Positions 1 through 32,735 of a stretch of 64,000 nucleotides of DNA are shown piece after piece. Source of the stretch: Acanthochromis polyacanthus (Eukaryota > Chordata > Actinopteri > Pomacentridae); contig NC_067134.1 of the NCBI RefSeq assembly GCF_021347895.1, positions 26,622,347-26,686,346 on the forward strand. Reading direction: 5' to 3'. Position 1 is the stretch's first letter; each line of letters begins with the position of its first letter. The position numbers and the translations under genes were made by a program. The notes below the pieces were generated by a model that was not told the DNA's origin, did no database searches, and saw nothing but the letters and a program-made list of their open reading frames with translations.

Positions 1-20072
<20,072 letters not shown>

Positions 20073-20199
20073 CTGTTTAATTACATCTGTACCATGGTGT
20101 GAAAGTCCATCCAGTTCTTCTAACCATACGCCCATTTTCTGTCAGTGTCCTCTCCTTTCTTGAAAGTTTAAATGGGTAAACATATAACTGAGGAACTTT

Positions 20200-20440
20200 T
20201 GAAGTCATCTTGCATACATTTTTATTTATTTTTTAAGTTTTTTATGTTCACTATGATCATGTCTTCACAAATTCCATAATTATTTATTATGGAAACAATA
20301 ATTTATTAATAAAAAAATGAATGGATATCCCTAAAATGTCAACTAAATAACCGTCCCAGTTGAATAACAGCCACCTTCTAATTAGCTAAAAAAATAATAA
20401 AATGAGTTTATTGAAAAATAGTTTTGATTGTGCTCTTGTT
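20200..20440. repeat. Fragment of the 'GGGTCAATA' foldback element family
   Basis: The run from 'cttgcatacattttta' through 'tttccat', 'gatatcc', 'aaccaccttcta'-like and 'gttttgatt' motifs is the inverted counterpart of 50750-51000. It is an internal fragment of the element annotated at 50328. Confidence 0.65.
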
Positions 20441-20449
20441 ATGAAGTTG

Positions 20450-20690
20450 AGAAGACTCAAAACGTGTCCAAAGTGACTCGAAAATTGTTCAGACTGACTT
20501 GAAAATGATCCATCATTATGGAAAATTAGTCTAGAATGACATGAAATGTCCTAAATGGCTTGAAAGTTATCCCAAAAACACAAAAATGATCCAAAATGAC
20601 GGGAAAAGATCCAAGCTGATATTAAAACTGGTTGAAAATGACAAGAAAATTGTCCAAAATAACTTGAAAATTTGCAAAAACATATTACTT
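20450..20690. repeat. Degenerate short tandem repeat ('tgacttgaaaatgatccaaa'-like)
   Basis: About ten diverged copies of a unit near 22-24 bp (for example 'gacttgaaaatgatcc' and 'gacgggaaaagatcc'). A similar motif in inverted sense is scattered at 32790-33140. Confidence 0.6.
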
Positions 20691-21439
20691 CTCAATGGAA
20701 CTTAATTGCAAGCTTTACAATGTGGTTTTGCTTTGTTAGAATCTTTATTGATGGAGCTCTTTTCAAAATCAAAGTCCTTTACAAGGCTGACAAAAAACAG
20801 ATCAGGATATTGGAGTTTTAGTGTTCATTATTAGCTCACATATTAAGGAGTGTGGAAAGAGGATGAGCAAACACAATTATATGGTTTGTTCTGTACACTA
20901 ATGAAAAAGCCAGAGATGAGACGCAGACAGCAGAGGTGAGTTGGTTCAGGGAAGCAGAGCTATCCATGGATTGATTTAAACAGAGGGACCGATGGGAGGG
21001 AAGAATGACTTTGTTTGCTCTCCATGGGGATAATAATGAGAGATGATGACAAAAGGAGGCAGGGAAAGGAAAGAGCAACAGATAGAGGTCAAAGAGATGG
21101 AGGAAATAACAAAAAAGAAAACACTTTCCCCGCGTTGATGGAGAATAATGAATGGACGTCCTGTTGATGCTCATTCACAGCTTAATAAGGAAACACCTCC
21201 AGCCTCATTTAAGCTTTTATCAAACAACTCATGGCCAACAGATGCCATTTTAATGCCTTGAACCACTAAAGGTTTATTACCTGAAGAATAAAAAAAAACA
21301 TGACAGAAAATGCAGCTGATTCCATCATACTTTATGTCCTCTTTGACATGCTTCAGCTTCATTGTATTCCAGGGTATATAAGAGGACATTTCAAGGCCTA
21401 GAGGGGTTTAATGCTGACATTCAAGCCATAGCACAACTC

Positions 21440-22295
21440 AGAAGCTGCCAGCTCTGACATAGCGCCTAAAACTAAAGAATGATGTGAAGCCACAAAGGCA
21501 GACATCATGAGAGAGAGACAGGAAGCCAAAAAACTGAAGATCTCCAAGACAGTACTTCATTACACAAAGAAAAAACAAGCCCAGCATGGTTCTACCAAAC
21601 TGCTAGCTGGTCAGGAAACGTCTTTCTACCACCAGATGACCGTCACTCATCTGTTCCTCTGTCAGGAATCGTCCTCAGACCTCCAGGGACCTTAAAATGA
21701 GTGGACACTGGAGAAATGGGAGTTGTTCGGCGAGGACAGTTGGAAAGCGACTTGTTGAAGCTGGTCTGAAGTCTCACGGGACAGGAAGAAGCCCTTCATC
21801 GAGGAAAGGCAGAGGAAAGCCCGGTTACTCTTTGCTCTTTTACAAGGATTGGACTGTTGATGATTGGACTAAGGTTCTCTTCAGGGATGAATCCAGTTTT
21901 CAGTTGATGCCCACTCTGGACAACTTCCTGGTTAGGAGGAAGCCTGGAGAAGCTCCAAAGCAGACTGTCTGCCCCTACAGTAAAGCATGGGGGTGGATCA
22001 GTGACCATCTGGGGTAGTTTCAGTCTGGATGGAACAGGGAGAATGAACCAGGTCATGAACAGGGCTACTCTTGAAAACAGTCTTCTTCCATCAGCTGGAA
22101 AACTCTTTCCTGCCTCCAATGACTGGATTTTCCAACAAGACAAGAGAAGGTCAGCTAAAGGCAGGATGGAGAACCAGAACACTGGAACCATGTCTTGGCC
22201 TACTCAATCCAGAAACCACACAGGAACTGGTGATTTGTGACAGCAGCTCCATGCAGCAGCTCTTCTCTTACATGTGGGTTCACGGCTCAGACTGA
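21440..22295 (+). pseudogene. Dead Tc1/mariner-type transposase
   Basis: Frames broken by stops and shifts encode recognisable Tc1 transposase blocks in order: a helix-turn-helix region (KLKISKTVLHYTKKK), the DNA-binding linker (ARTVGKRLVEAGLKS), the first catalytic block (WTKVLFRDESSFQL), the glycine-rich block around the SVTIWGSFS-like stretch, and the second catalytic block (DWIFQQDK). The third catalytic residue region is not clean. At least three frame changes and internal stops make it non-functional. No flanking terminal repeats were recognised. Confidence 0.85.
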
Positions 22296-24000
22296 CTGGC
22301 TGTGACTTCAGTTTGATTATTATCGCCCCTTTAATGACTGTTCTTAACGTACCAGATGGTTGTTTGGAGGTGCAGCGGTCGGAGAAATCAAACTAACGAC
22401 CGTGTTTGATGATGGAAGCGTTACAATCATACAAACACTGTGGGCTCAAATACATTTTTTTTTTAGAAATATACTAACTTTTAATCTTCTGCCGTGACAA
22501 AAAATAAATAAATAATTGCACTTTTTCTTTAAGCTCCAGATGGTTCCCTACTGAAAGCACATAGGTGGAGTGTTTAAACCTCAGGACCAGATGGGAAAGT
22601 GAACAGTAAACTCTGGTCTCCTCGAACATCTGCTTGTACTCCTGCACAACTTCTCCTGGACTTTCTCAGAGGTGAACGGTGGCAGATTGTTGCTGCACCT
22701 GGTTGTGTCTGAGTGGAACTGCAGGCCAGGGAGGGATTGTAGAGACAAGGACCCGCTTTAAATAGAGAGTGCTGCTCAGTGAATCTCCCTCGGATCAATA
22801 AAGGTGAAAAACAACACCAGACAATGAACTGTGCAGCTCCAAGAAGAGCTCTGTTAATCACCTCTGAAATAATGTTAGAGGGAAGGAGAAACAGAAAGTT
22901 AAAGGTGAGCAAAACTATGACAATTTATACACAGGTCAAAGTGATCGTCAAAATTTCAAAAGCCGAGGAGAGGTTACAGTGATTCAATAAGACGAAATAA
23001 AGTTTGATTTGATCTATACATGAATTGATCATTGAAGGAAAATGTTTGAAAATGATTCCAAAATCTGATGTCAGGGAAACCTATAATACAAAGACAAGAG
23101 AACAGGAATAATCATTTCAACTAAATGTCTCACGATTATGAGAAAGAAATATTAAATAATGACTTTTTTTAACTGTAAGGATATGAATATAAATTAAGCT
23201 CATCTTAAAACCAACAAGTTGTTTTGCTGTTATTCAGTCTCATCTGGTGGAACCAAGAGATCTGCAGTAAAGTCATCGGCTCCGGCTTCCTCCCACAGTC
23301 CACAAACCCACTGAGGTTAACTGGAGATTCTGGATTGTCTGTAGGTGTAAATGTGTCAGGTTGTCTGTCTGTATTGGCCCTGTGATAGACTAGCGACATG
23401 TCAGGGATCGACTCCAGCACCCTTTGACCCGACGGAGGAAAAAACACACAATTTTATAACTTCAGTATTTCTAAGATTTACTGTACAGCTTCCATACAGA
23501 CACAATGAAACACGGTCGTTTCCCTCTGACATCCCTAAAATGTGGACTCTGCGGATGCTCTTGGTCGGTTTACCTTCACAGATTCATTCTGTGTGTCGGT
23601 AATCCCACCGTATGATGGAATACCAATAAACACCAAACTGCAGCAAACTTCCAAGAACTGAGAGTGAAACTTCTTCGAACACTTTATTCTGTCCTCATTT
23701 TGTTATTTTTACACGTGCCCTGTGTCTCATCCGTTCTCTTATCAACCCGCGTTATCTCCCGCTTCTGGAAAGTGACGTAAGTACAGCGATTACAGCTCAC
23801 ATGCTAACAGATACGTGAAGCTTGATATAGTTCTCGAGACCAGATATAACATTTGATTGGATGAATTTATGTGAATGAACCAATTAAGAGTTACAGAACA
23901 AGAATGTGGAAAGTATTCAAACATTGGGACTGGTATGTGGTCTATAACAAGCAAAAACAAAGCACATAATAATGTGACAGGATGAGAACTCTCTCTACTT
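22296..24000. other. Intergenic sequence with a SINE body fragment
   Basis: No gene seen. A diverged fragment of the tRNA-derived SINE body (from 'ggcttcctcccacagtcc') lies at about 23278-23432. The rest is unannotated AT-rich DNA. Confidence 0.55.
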
Positions 24001-24008
24001 GAAAAGAA

Positions 24009-24353
24009 TAGGGCTGGACCCGAATATCCCGAATATCCGAATATTCGTTCACTACGGCGGTATCCGGATATTCGCCCTTCGGCTCATCCTGTCGTGTTCG
24101 ACTCATCTCGGCTCATCCATTCGTGTTTCTTACCACCACCTGAATGGCCGGGTTGCTGCCGACTCTGACGTCACGCTTCACTTCGTTGCATAAACACAAG
24201 ACAAGATGCTGAAGACCTCCGCTGTTTGGGAATTCTTCAGTTTAACTGAAGACAAAACGTCGGACGTTAGGGGGCGGAACAAATATTCGGATATTCGTCT
24301 TTAATAGGGCCCGAATATTCGGAGGCCAGAAATCACTATTCGGGCCAGCCCTA
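24009..24353. mobile_element. hAT MITE with perfect 8-bp target duplication
   Basis: The 345-bp element has ends TAGGGCTGGACCCGAATA and, inverted, TAGGGCTGGCCCGAATA, rich in GAATATTCG palindromes. It is flanked on both sides by GAAAAGAA (24001-24008 and 24354-24361), an exact 8-bp duplication diagnostic of hAT transposition. It has no coding capacity. The intact ends and duplication suggest a fairly recent insertion. Confidence 0.92.
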
Positions 24354-24361
24354 GAAAAGAA

Positions 24362-25462
24362 AGAAGTCTTTAGAAGGGGCCTTCATGGCATGGAGAGTAC
24401 AAGAGTGGTTTGAATAGGAGGCTTTTGGAACGTGCACTCCCTTTCTGTAGACATAAACAGCTGAGAGATGTTATGTAAAGACTGTACGAGCACCTCCCGA
24501 AGAAATTAAATAGCTTTCTGCATAATGTCTCAACGCAGCAGCAGCAAACGTTGCCCTCTTTGAGAATAAGATCATCCCTCGCAAAGTTTTTCATTTTCTC
24601 CCCGCTGCATGCGCGATGATGGGTTATTAAATCGGTTCATTAGCATATTTCATATCCTGCTGCCAAGCGTTCCCAGCTCTCTGTCTCCACCGGTAACGGA
24701 GACGAGGCCCAGGTGCCGAGTAAACGCTCGATACTCGCTCATCACACAACCAGATCTTCAGACGCCAGTAACAGTTTTAAACGAAAACAAACACGCCGAC
24801 ACGTCTCAGAATCCGTCAAGTCTTCAAATCTGCTGACTTCAACCAAAACCGACACGTGCTCGCTGTCCATCACGCCCAAGTGTTGCTTTGTCAAACGCTC
24901 ACAGTCACAACTTCTTCAATCATCAGCGGCATGAAGCAGATATTGTCTCGCATTCATGTGTCGGAGCCGAGTTTTCAGGCAGTAAAAAGGGAGAGGAGAT
25001 GAAAGCCGGGGTTGAGCAGCTTGTTCTTTCTCCCCGTCTCTTCTGTCATGTTCACCAGAGGGAGTTTTGATAGGTGTACGCTCACACACACACTCACACA
25101 CACACTCAGAGGCATGAGTGTAGACACAAGCACACAGTATTCATGGAGAAGAGCCGCAGCAATAATTAGATTTCACTTCAAAGAACCAAGCACTTGTTTC
25201 GGTGGGAAACGAGGCCGATGCTCGATGGGCTACTGAGACTAGCAGGTGAGGGATGGAGACAGACAGCAGGCCGTTCTCCTGTGTCATAACACCACAGGAT
25301 CGCCTGGGAATTACTTGGAATCTCTGCATGTACTGTAGATATCTGACTGACAAGTAAGTTCACAGAATTACTGCTCTGGTAGGAATATTAAGCAGCGTCA
25401 TTACATCAGATTACACAACGAAAAACAGCTGGATGGGATGTAGAGAGACATGCTGGTTGACA
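24362..25462. other. Intergenic sequence, no gene recognised
   Basis: Mostly unique-looking DNA with a (CA)n-like run at 25081-25110. The stretch around 24600-24720 contains a homeodomain-like 'ttaaatcggttcattagcat' and could be a conserved non-coding element, but cross-species alignment would be needed to say so. Confidence 0.4.
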
Positions 25463-26325
25463 TTAACTCTACTGTTGTCCTGTGGGTCTAATTGACCCAT
25501 TTGAAAGTTTGAAAATGTGGAAAACATATATATATATATATATTTACAGTGAAACTTCCACATTTTCCACATGTTTGGGAAATTTTTGAACATTTTTTGG
25601 TGGGAAAAAAAAGTTAAAAATAAATGTTTCTTGAAGAACATTCAGAAAAAAATCAACCTTACCTTTCTTTTTTTTAAAACCACCTTACTTTTGTATCATT
25701 TCGAGCTATTTATTGGACTTGAACTACTTCCATCCATCCATCCTCTATACACCACTTTATCCTCACTAGGGTCATGGGGGGTGCTGGAGTCTATCCCAGC
25801 TGACTCTGGTGAAGGCAGGGGACACCCTGGACAGGTCACCAGTCTGTCACAGGGCTACATATACAGACACACAATCACACTCACGGGCAATTTAGAGTAA
25901 CCAATTAACCTCAGCATATTTTTGGACTGTGGGAGGAAGCCGGAGTACCCGGAGAAAACCCACGCATGCACAGGGAGAACATGCAAACTCCATGCAGAAA
26001 GATCCCAGGCTGGGATTTGAACCGGGGATCTTCTTGCTGCAAGGCCAAAGTAGTAACCACTAGCCCACTGTGCAGCCTGCGGGTCAAATTGACCCATTTA
26101 AAAGTTTGAAAATGGGGAAAACATGTATATATTTACAGTGAAACTTCTACATTTTCCACATTCTCAGGAAATTTTTGAACATTTTTTGGTGGGAAAAAAA
26201 GAAATGTTAAAAATAAATGTTTCTTTAAGAACATTCAGAAAAAAAAATCAACCTTACCTTTCTTTTTATTTTTCAACCATTTACTTATCATTTCGAGCTA
26301 TTTATTGGACTTGAACTACGGGAAT
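25463..26325. mobile_element. Truncated TTAA-type MITE (copy C) duplicated on both sides of a SINE
   Basis: Starts TTAACTCTACTGTTGTCC. A segment of about 250 bp (25478-25728) recurs at 26077-26320 in the same orientation, and both copies include the non-MITE flank TTATTGGACTTGAACTAC. Between the two copies is a minus-strand SINE. The repeat is far too long to be a SINE target duplication. Confidence 0.75.
25732..26076 (-). mobile_element. tRNA-derived SINE between duplicated segments
   Basis: Minus-strand copy of the same family as 13863 and 62244: tRNA-like head near 26076, B-box-like GGTTCAAATCCC (inverted at about 26015-26026) and a (GGAT)n tail at 25732-25744. Confidence 0.82.
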
Positions 26326-27533
26326 GTCAAAACATGGAAAAGCTGGGACGCTCTAAAACCTTTGACTGGTCGTGTTTGTCACTAGTGTTTAGGTGAGATG
26401 TGCTAGTTTTTATTGGTCACAAAAAACTGGAGGCCAATTCAAGTTTTCCGCATCTACAAGGGTTCTGGTGACTTAAAACTCATCCACAAATGTCCAAGAG
26501 TGTCCGCATGTAGCCCAAAACCAAAGATCACACAACCGTTGGTGGAGCGGAACCAACTGATCGTTCAAATGAAAATGATAAAACTCCTTTAGGCACGCCT
26601 ACATTTGTCTACAATAATCTTTCTGTGGCCAGTCTAAGATATACTCTATAGAGTGTCAAGTCCTGTACTGGCCTCCTTTTTGACCCATTTTCCCTTTGAA
26701 GATCAATACATTCAGCATCTTCACTCCAAATTTAAAAGGAACCAAATGCTGCACTTCCTGCATGACTGATAAAAACGAGTAACTCAAATCAAACAAAGAC
26801 ATAATTAGTTAATGTCGTTATGGTTACAGATTTCTGCACAGTAAACTTCACAGTTGCTGTGTCTGCTTTGTTGGTTAAAACAATTACTTTGCTTAGCGAC
26901 AAGTGAGGACGATATCACACGAGCTGACAAGTGCTGAGCGGAACAGTATCTTCCTCTTTCACTCTTTAATCACCCACTCCTTCTGTCTGACACACGCAAC
27001 ACAAATCCGCATACACATTTTTGGCTGGCTGTCAAATAACTGCGTGTGCTTTTCAGGGAGAAGCCAGGCCCTGCTTAATTACCGCCATGCTAATTGAATC
27101 CCTGCGTGAGTGATGGTCGGGGATAGGACTCTGTGACGGAATGAAAATGAAATAGTACTAAGCAGCCAAGTCGATAATCCATTTAGGAATGTGTGCGAAA
27201 TGAGAGGGATTAGTTAACGCAGCGCCATATGGCTCGCCTGTCGGAAGACATCAAAGTTGTTTGAAATCTAAAATGTCTTCATTCTCAGGATCTGTTTTTT
27301 TCGCTTTACTGGAAGTCTTAAATGTGACAAGCTAAACAAACCTGCACATGAGAACAAGCCGTCAGTCAGTGTGGCGTCGCTAAATCCATTGTGTGGATGA
27401 GCCGCTGGAAGACGGAGCCGGAGGGAAAACCTTCCCTTGTCAAAATAGAAATGGTTGCTGGAATAGCTTTCACTCAGGCGTCTGTAAAGTCTTAGCAACG
27501 TTAGCATCCCACATAAGTTTACTTCAACCCTCG
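26326..27533. other. Intergenic sequence, no gene recognised
   Basis: No coding or repeat signal recognised. The stretch 27040-27245 is unusually free of repeats and rich in TAAT-type motifs; whether it is a conserved non-coding element cannot be judged here. Confidence 0.4.
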
Positions 27534-28013
27534 TGTCATCATGCAGGTCAAAATTCCATTCTAAAGTCTGAAAATGTGGTAAAAAATATATATTTTCACA
27601 ATGAAACTTCCACATTTTCAACATTTTTGGGATTTTAATCAAACATTTTTTGGTGAAAAAAAAAAGAAATGTTAAAAAAAGTTTATTTAAGAACAATCAC
27701 ACAAAATTTTTATATATATTTATAAATATTAGAAGTTTTACTGATATTTATGTAATCACTTTGGAGGATATTCTTGGAAGATTTTTACTCATTTTTTTAA
27801 CATATTTACAACAAATTTCTTGCCACATTTGGGGGATTTTTTAAAATAAAACTTTTAAGGGAACCTTTTAAGGAATTATTGAAATTTTCTTCCTTAAGGT
27901 TTAGCAAATTTTCAGAAATTTGGAGAATTTATTTTGCTGAATTTTTGGATTTTTTTTTCAGACAAGGAAACAATATTTTTGGTGCCCGTAAATGAAGACA
28001 ACAGGAGGGTTAT
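27534..28013. mobile_element. TTAA-type MITE, copy D
   Basis: Left end CAACCCTCGTGTCATCATGC, right end, inverted, TAACCCTCCTGTTGTCTTC. The left TTAA has decayed to TTCA. The interior matches copy A in the same orientation. Confidence 0.72.
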
Positions 28014-28587
28014 TACAGACTCATTTATTCAAATGTAAATATGGCGCTGCTGTGATATTTGAGCATTTGGATGGCATTAGGCTCCAGACAAACTGTCTCC
28101 TGGCCTGTAGCAGTACATGAGTTAAGTAGAGTGGAGAAACCCATTCACTTGTGCTGATTATTCCATGTTTAATGCTCATATTTTGAAGGCATTTACTGAA
28201 TATAGTCATAATGGTAGATAATGGTGCTCTTCCAGTAGAACAAAAACAAGTTGTAATTTCCCAAAACTCAACACAAAAACAAAGTCTCCCTCCTTCCAAT
28301 CTGTTCCCATCATTAGGCCTTGGTTCTTTGGAGACATATCCTTTTGCCAAAGAAAAATTAGAAACAAAAAAGCCCCTGACATCCCAAGCTTCCAACACAA
28401 ACAGCAACGGACAGCCCATCATCTTGCCAATTTCCCAGTCAATAATTACAGTTAGAGGATTCCAGTTGGCTGAAAGACTTGAGGAGGAAGAACTTCGGAC
28501 ACATGAGCAGTACTAGGCAACAAACTCGGATCATTCGTCAATAAAATAAGAGATCTTAATCATGTCTGAGGAATCATGAGACTAAAT

Positions 28588-28775
28588 TTCAATTCAAATT
28601 GTTTATATAGTGCAAATTCACAACACGTGTCATCTCATAGCACTTAGCATCATAAAGTATAGCCCCTATAGATTATAAACAGACCAGAAAACCCAACAAT
28701 CCAAAGTTGGTGGGAAGGAAACCAAATGAAAACTCAGACAGAACCAGGCTCATCTGCCTCCACCACTAGACTCCC
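28588..28775 (-). mobile_element. LINE (L2-like) 3' end fragment
   Basis: The inverted sequence resembles the tail of the LINE fragment at 52100-53420: 'ttcaattcaaattgtttata' here corresponds to the ATATAAATAAAATTGAATTG tail there. Only the last 190 bp are present. 28014-28587 contains nothing recognisable. Confidence 0.55.
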
Positions 28776-29476
28776 TAAAAAGCACATGAACAATAGAAAA
28801 GAAGATTCCCGGCGATTATGTTCCCACACGGACTTTGTATCATTGTATCTGTGCAGTACTTCACAATATGTGCAAGATGAAAAAGGATGCCATGCACATT
28901 TCTTCTATGTATGCAGACGTGCTTTGAAAAACAGAAGTTAAATGTGTCCGGCTTGACAAAGGTTATCTGCCGTTTCACATCGACAAAGACGACAACGATT
29001 TCTCACAGAGCGGCGAGATGAAGCCAAAGGACATGAAAAGCACGGCTGGTGACTGGCAGCACATTATTTTTGTCAGATGAAAGCAGAAAATCCATTTTTG
29101 CAGCATGGACCTCGCCGGGAGTACCGCAGTGACTGCAAAGAGTCGAATGTGAAACACAGAGGTGGGAGACTGCTGCTATGGGACTGCATCAGTGCAAAAT
29201 GAGCAGATAACATTTATAGATGCACAATGAGGTACGGGTGTCCCAGTCAATCTTATTTTTTACTAATTTAATTAGTTTATTACAGTCTGCCTGTGCCAAG
29301 TCCAAAACTGACAAGATTTTCTTTTATAGTAAACACTTCAAGTAAAGTCAACCCAATATATACGTTAGACAAATTAAAAGCTCTGCAATGCATCAAGAAC
29401 AAAATGCATGTCTATAGCCAAGATGTTCCTTATGGCTGTTGTCATGAACCTCGTTGTAGAGCTCCAGTAGGCCAGC
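28776..29476. other. Intergenic sequence, no feature recognised
   Basis: Non-coding; short open frames without recognisable similarity. Confidence 0.45.
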
Positions 29477-29484
29477 GTCTCAAG

Positions 29485-29626
29485 TAGGGATGGGTATCGT
29501 TAGGTTTTTCATGAATCCGATTCCTTAATACGATTATCGTATTAAGGAATCGTTTGGCACCGGAATCGATAAGCAGAACCGGAATCGGAATCGGATTCAT
29601 GAAAAACCTAACGATACCCATCCCTA
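29485..29626. mobile_element. Palindromic hAT MITE (foldback) with perfect 8-bp target duplication
   Basis: The 142-bp element is a long inverted repeat starting TAGGGATGGGTATCGTTAGG and ending in its complement, with a second small palindrome (ATACGATTATCGTAT) near the left-centre. It is flanked by GTCTCAAG at 29477-29484 and 29627-29634, an exact 8-bp duplication. Confidence 0.92.
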
Positions 29627-30399
29627 GTCTCAAGTGTCTATCAAGGAGTCCCATCACAGCTTCATCCTTCAGGACACCTGTGTGACAGTAGAAGCAAAAA
29701 AAATAAATCAGGTTTAGGTTGGTGTAGATCACTTAATAAGGGAAATGGACTCTTTACTGGCGTAGACTTTTGGCTTTGGAGATCCAAATCTGTTGACAAG
29801 CCTCGATAAATCAACTTCAGGGAAATCGTCTTTCAGAAGATCTATGGTCACAGTCTGCTTCCTCGGCATCAGGTCCCAAACGTTCAGGGACATCGATGGG
29901 ATCCTTCCTGATGTAGGTCTTGTTCACCTCAGCCTTCTGTTGTTTTGTCCTTGGTCATCGTAATGGAACCCACCAACCCATGCTCGTTTATCTCGATTGG
30001 TGTCGCCCCGTTACTGAACGAGGATGATCACAATCAAAGCTCACTAAGTCAAGAAGAAATTAAAAGAAGGAGCAGACACTGACAACTATGACCTGACCAA
30101 ACATGTTCTCAGACCTGAAACCAAAACATAAAACTACTGGAGTGTTCTGAAGTGGAAGGCAGAGAAACACGATACCTCCAGCAACGAGAAGCAGGCAGAA
30201 CAACCCGACTGTCACTCATGTCCACAGCACAGACTTAGAAAACAATAAAGAATCAGAGTTTACTGATTAGATTCTGCCATCTTCAGCAACAGTGTCTTGT
30301 GATTAATGGGAAACCAGCACATTGTATTTATCACTAATAACTTAAGGTTTGATTATCTCTAACCGTGGACGTAGACGGCTTCAGACACCATGGACACTT

Positions 30400-30718
30400 C
30401 AAAATATCCTTGTGGTTGAAAGAAAAGCAGTATTTTTTTTCCAATTAAGATAACATTAAATGAATGATAAATCCAATCTGGCCATTGTTAATGTGGTAAA
30501 TGACTGTTCTAGCTGTAAATGTTTAATGGAATATCTCCATAGGGGTACAGAGGAACATTTCCAGCAACCATCACTCCTGTGTTCTAATGCTACATTGTGT
30601 TAGCTAATGGTGTTGAAAGGCTCATTGATGATTAGAAAACCCTCGTGCAGTTATGTTAGCACATGGATAAAAGTGTGATTTTTCGTGGAATTGTCTGGGT
30701 GACCCCCCTAGTGTATGT
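30400..30718. mobile_element. 'TTCAAAAGTTTGGGGTCAC' MITE, copy 1 (inverted, ends decayed)
   Basis: The interior is the inverted form of the copy at 34734: 'ggaatatctccataggggta', 'cagaggaacatttccagcaa', 'ctcctgtgttctaatgctac'. Terminal repeats are worn. It lies in the intergenic region. Confidence 0.75.
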
Positions 30719-32439
30719 GCAGTAGTTTGGTCACAGTATTTGGGCTTTATCTGCAAAGACTTCAGGAGATTGCAAAACCCTTAGAAACAAATAAAGCTAA
30801 AAAGCCCTTTCAGACAGAACACATCTTGTGTCATTTACAGCTATCAATGTCCACTTCTGCAGAGTAACATAATGAAATATAATCATGGCTTTACACCGCC
30901 TCGTGTTTCAGCGCAGAACTGTCAAAAAACTCCAATATATTATTACAATTTCTACTTTTCAGCTGCTAAGAGCAATTCATCACCACACTGACAGTCAGTG
31001 TGAGAAATTTCATAAATCTTTCAGTTCTGTTCTGTAGTGCAAGTGCTTCTAGTCCCGGTTTACGTTCTGGTGCAGTTTCCAGGAGGTATTCTGGATAAAC
31101 ATCAACATTTTGTCTGTTGGACCCATGTGAAATCTGTTCAACAAATCTGTAGCTTTGTCAGAAACGTGCTCTTACACGTATCTCCACAGCTCAACAGAAG
31201 CAGATCACACGTCTGTGGATTACTGTGCAGCTGTTAAGCGGCGCTGCACAACTCTGACAAGCTGAAGCCTTCACATTCTACGACTAGAAAGTGAAGCTGA
31301 GCGCCGAGGATCTTGTTTTGTGCGGAGGTCAGTGCTTTGTTCTGCTCAGCACTTGGCAGCTTGTCATTAGTACGAGTCTGACTTCGGTGTGATCTCTTGT
31401 CTCTGCGGGGAACGTACCAGACCCTCCTCCAATTACTGCTGGCCTGGCGCATCTGTTGCCGGGGAAACGCACCGGCTGAGGAAGGCGAGCTCATTTCTGC
31501 AGGTAATCTATGGACAGGAATCAAAAATTGCACACACAGACACACACCCTCCGTATGCAAAGTGAGGGAGATGCATGGCCTTCTGTCGACACACACACTC
31601 TTTTTCTTGATTTCTCTCAAATGTAAAACACATGCAGAGTGCGTCTTCCCATCATCCTCAACCTAACGCCTTCTTTTACTTTATCTGCAGTCCTTTCCTT
31701 TCTTACTCTCTCATCCCTTTCCCTCCTTCCATCAGCTGTTAACTCCGCCCACATCCCACCTCTCATCCTGCCTCTTCTTTTCGTCATCTATCCTTTCCTC
31801 CCTCCCTCCATCCTCACCCCAGCAGGCTGCAGATGGTGCTTAATGGACGCATAACCGAGCGTAACTGCCTTGTGAATAATTCCACAGGCACAAGGTGAAT
31901 CACAGGACAGCTCCGTGTGAGGACACAGAAAAGTAGAGACACAAACGCATATCCACACAATGACATGTTGAACAAACTGAAGCAATTCAGTCTCCTTGAT
32001 AGCCCTGCTCAGCTCTGTCAGGGCAGCTGGGTGATTGGGAATAAACAGGCTGTTTAAAGTTTCAGTTGTGAGATGCAGACTCTGAGCAGGCGACTCCAGG
32101 AGATTCACATTATTGTTTTGAAATCATTTCTGCAGCAATCCGGCTTTAAGCTGGAGCGCATTGTCTTGCTAGCTAAGTGGCAGTCATCCGCCAGGCAGCA
32201 TCATATTTACCTCCAGGATCTCTCTGTAGTTTAACTCGGTTAGTTTACTGCTCTTAGAGTCTGCAGAGGCGCTTCTCTACAGCAGGATGTTGCCAGAGCT
32301 GTCATCAGACTTTCGTGACCTTTAAAAATCATACTGCACTGTATGATTATTAAAGGTGCACACATTTAAAAAATTGGAATTATTTCAGATTTATAATTCA
32401 TTTTGATTAGTTAATATTTATTATTCGGCCAATGAATGG
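30719..32439. other. Intergenic sequence, no gene recognised
   Basis: No repeat family or coding sequence recognised. A C/T-rich stretch at 31640-31830 creates compositional open frames. The 128-codon minus-strand frame at 31234-31620 has no recognisable similarity. Confidence 0.45.
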
Positions 32440-32443
32440 TGGA

Positions 32444-32735
32444 GTTATGTGACAATCAACGTACCTTTGTCTGTCTGTCTGTCTGTCTGTCTGTTAGCAA
32501 CATTACTTAAAAACAAACTAACAGATTTGGATGAAATTTTCAGGGAAGCTCAGAAATGACACAAGGTGATTAGATTTTGGCAGTGAAGCAACTTATAGAG
32601 TGGATCCATGGATTTGTTAAAGATTTCTGTATCATTGTGAGATATCGCCACGCTGTCACTGTAACCATGACAACAGGTGAACACTATATCAGCTGATTGT
32701 GATCTTACTACAAATCCACCGCTGCAGAACATGAA
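32444..32735. repeat. Dispersed repeat shared with 12745-13035
   Basis: Begins 'gttatgtgacaatcaacgta' followed by (TGTC)n at 32467-32496 and 'agcaacattact'. Its downstream part (about 32615-32720) is repeated again at 33157-33275 ('gtcactgtaaccatgacaac', 'atcagctgattgtgatc'), so two partial copies lie 500 bp apart. Confidence 0.65.

Noticed and set aside
22574..22912. 112-codon minus-strand open frame in the intergenic region
   Set aside because: No recognisable domain, no flanking exons and no family similarity.
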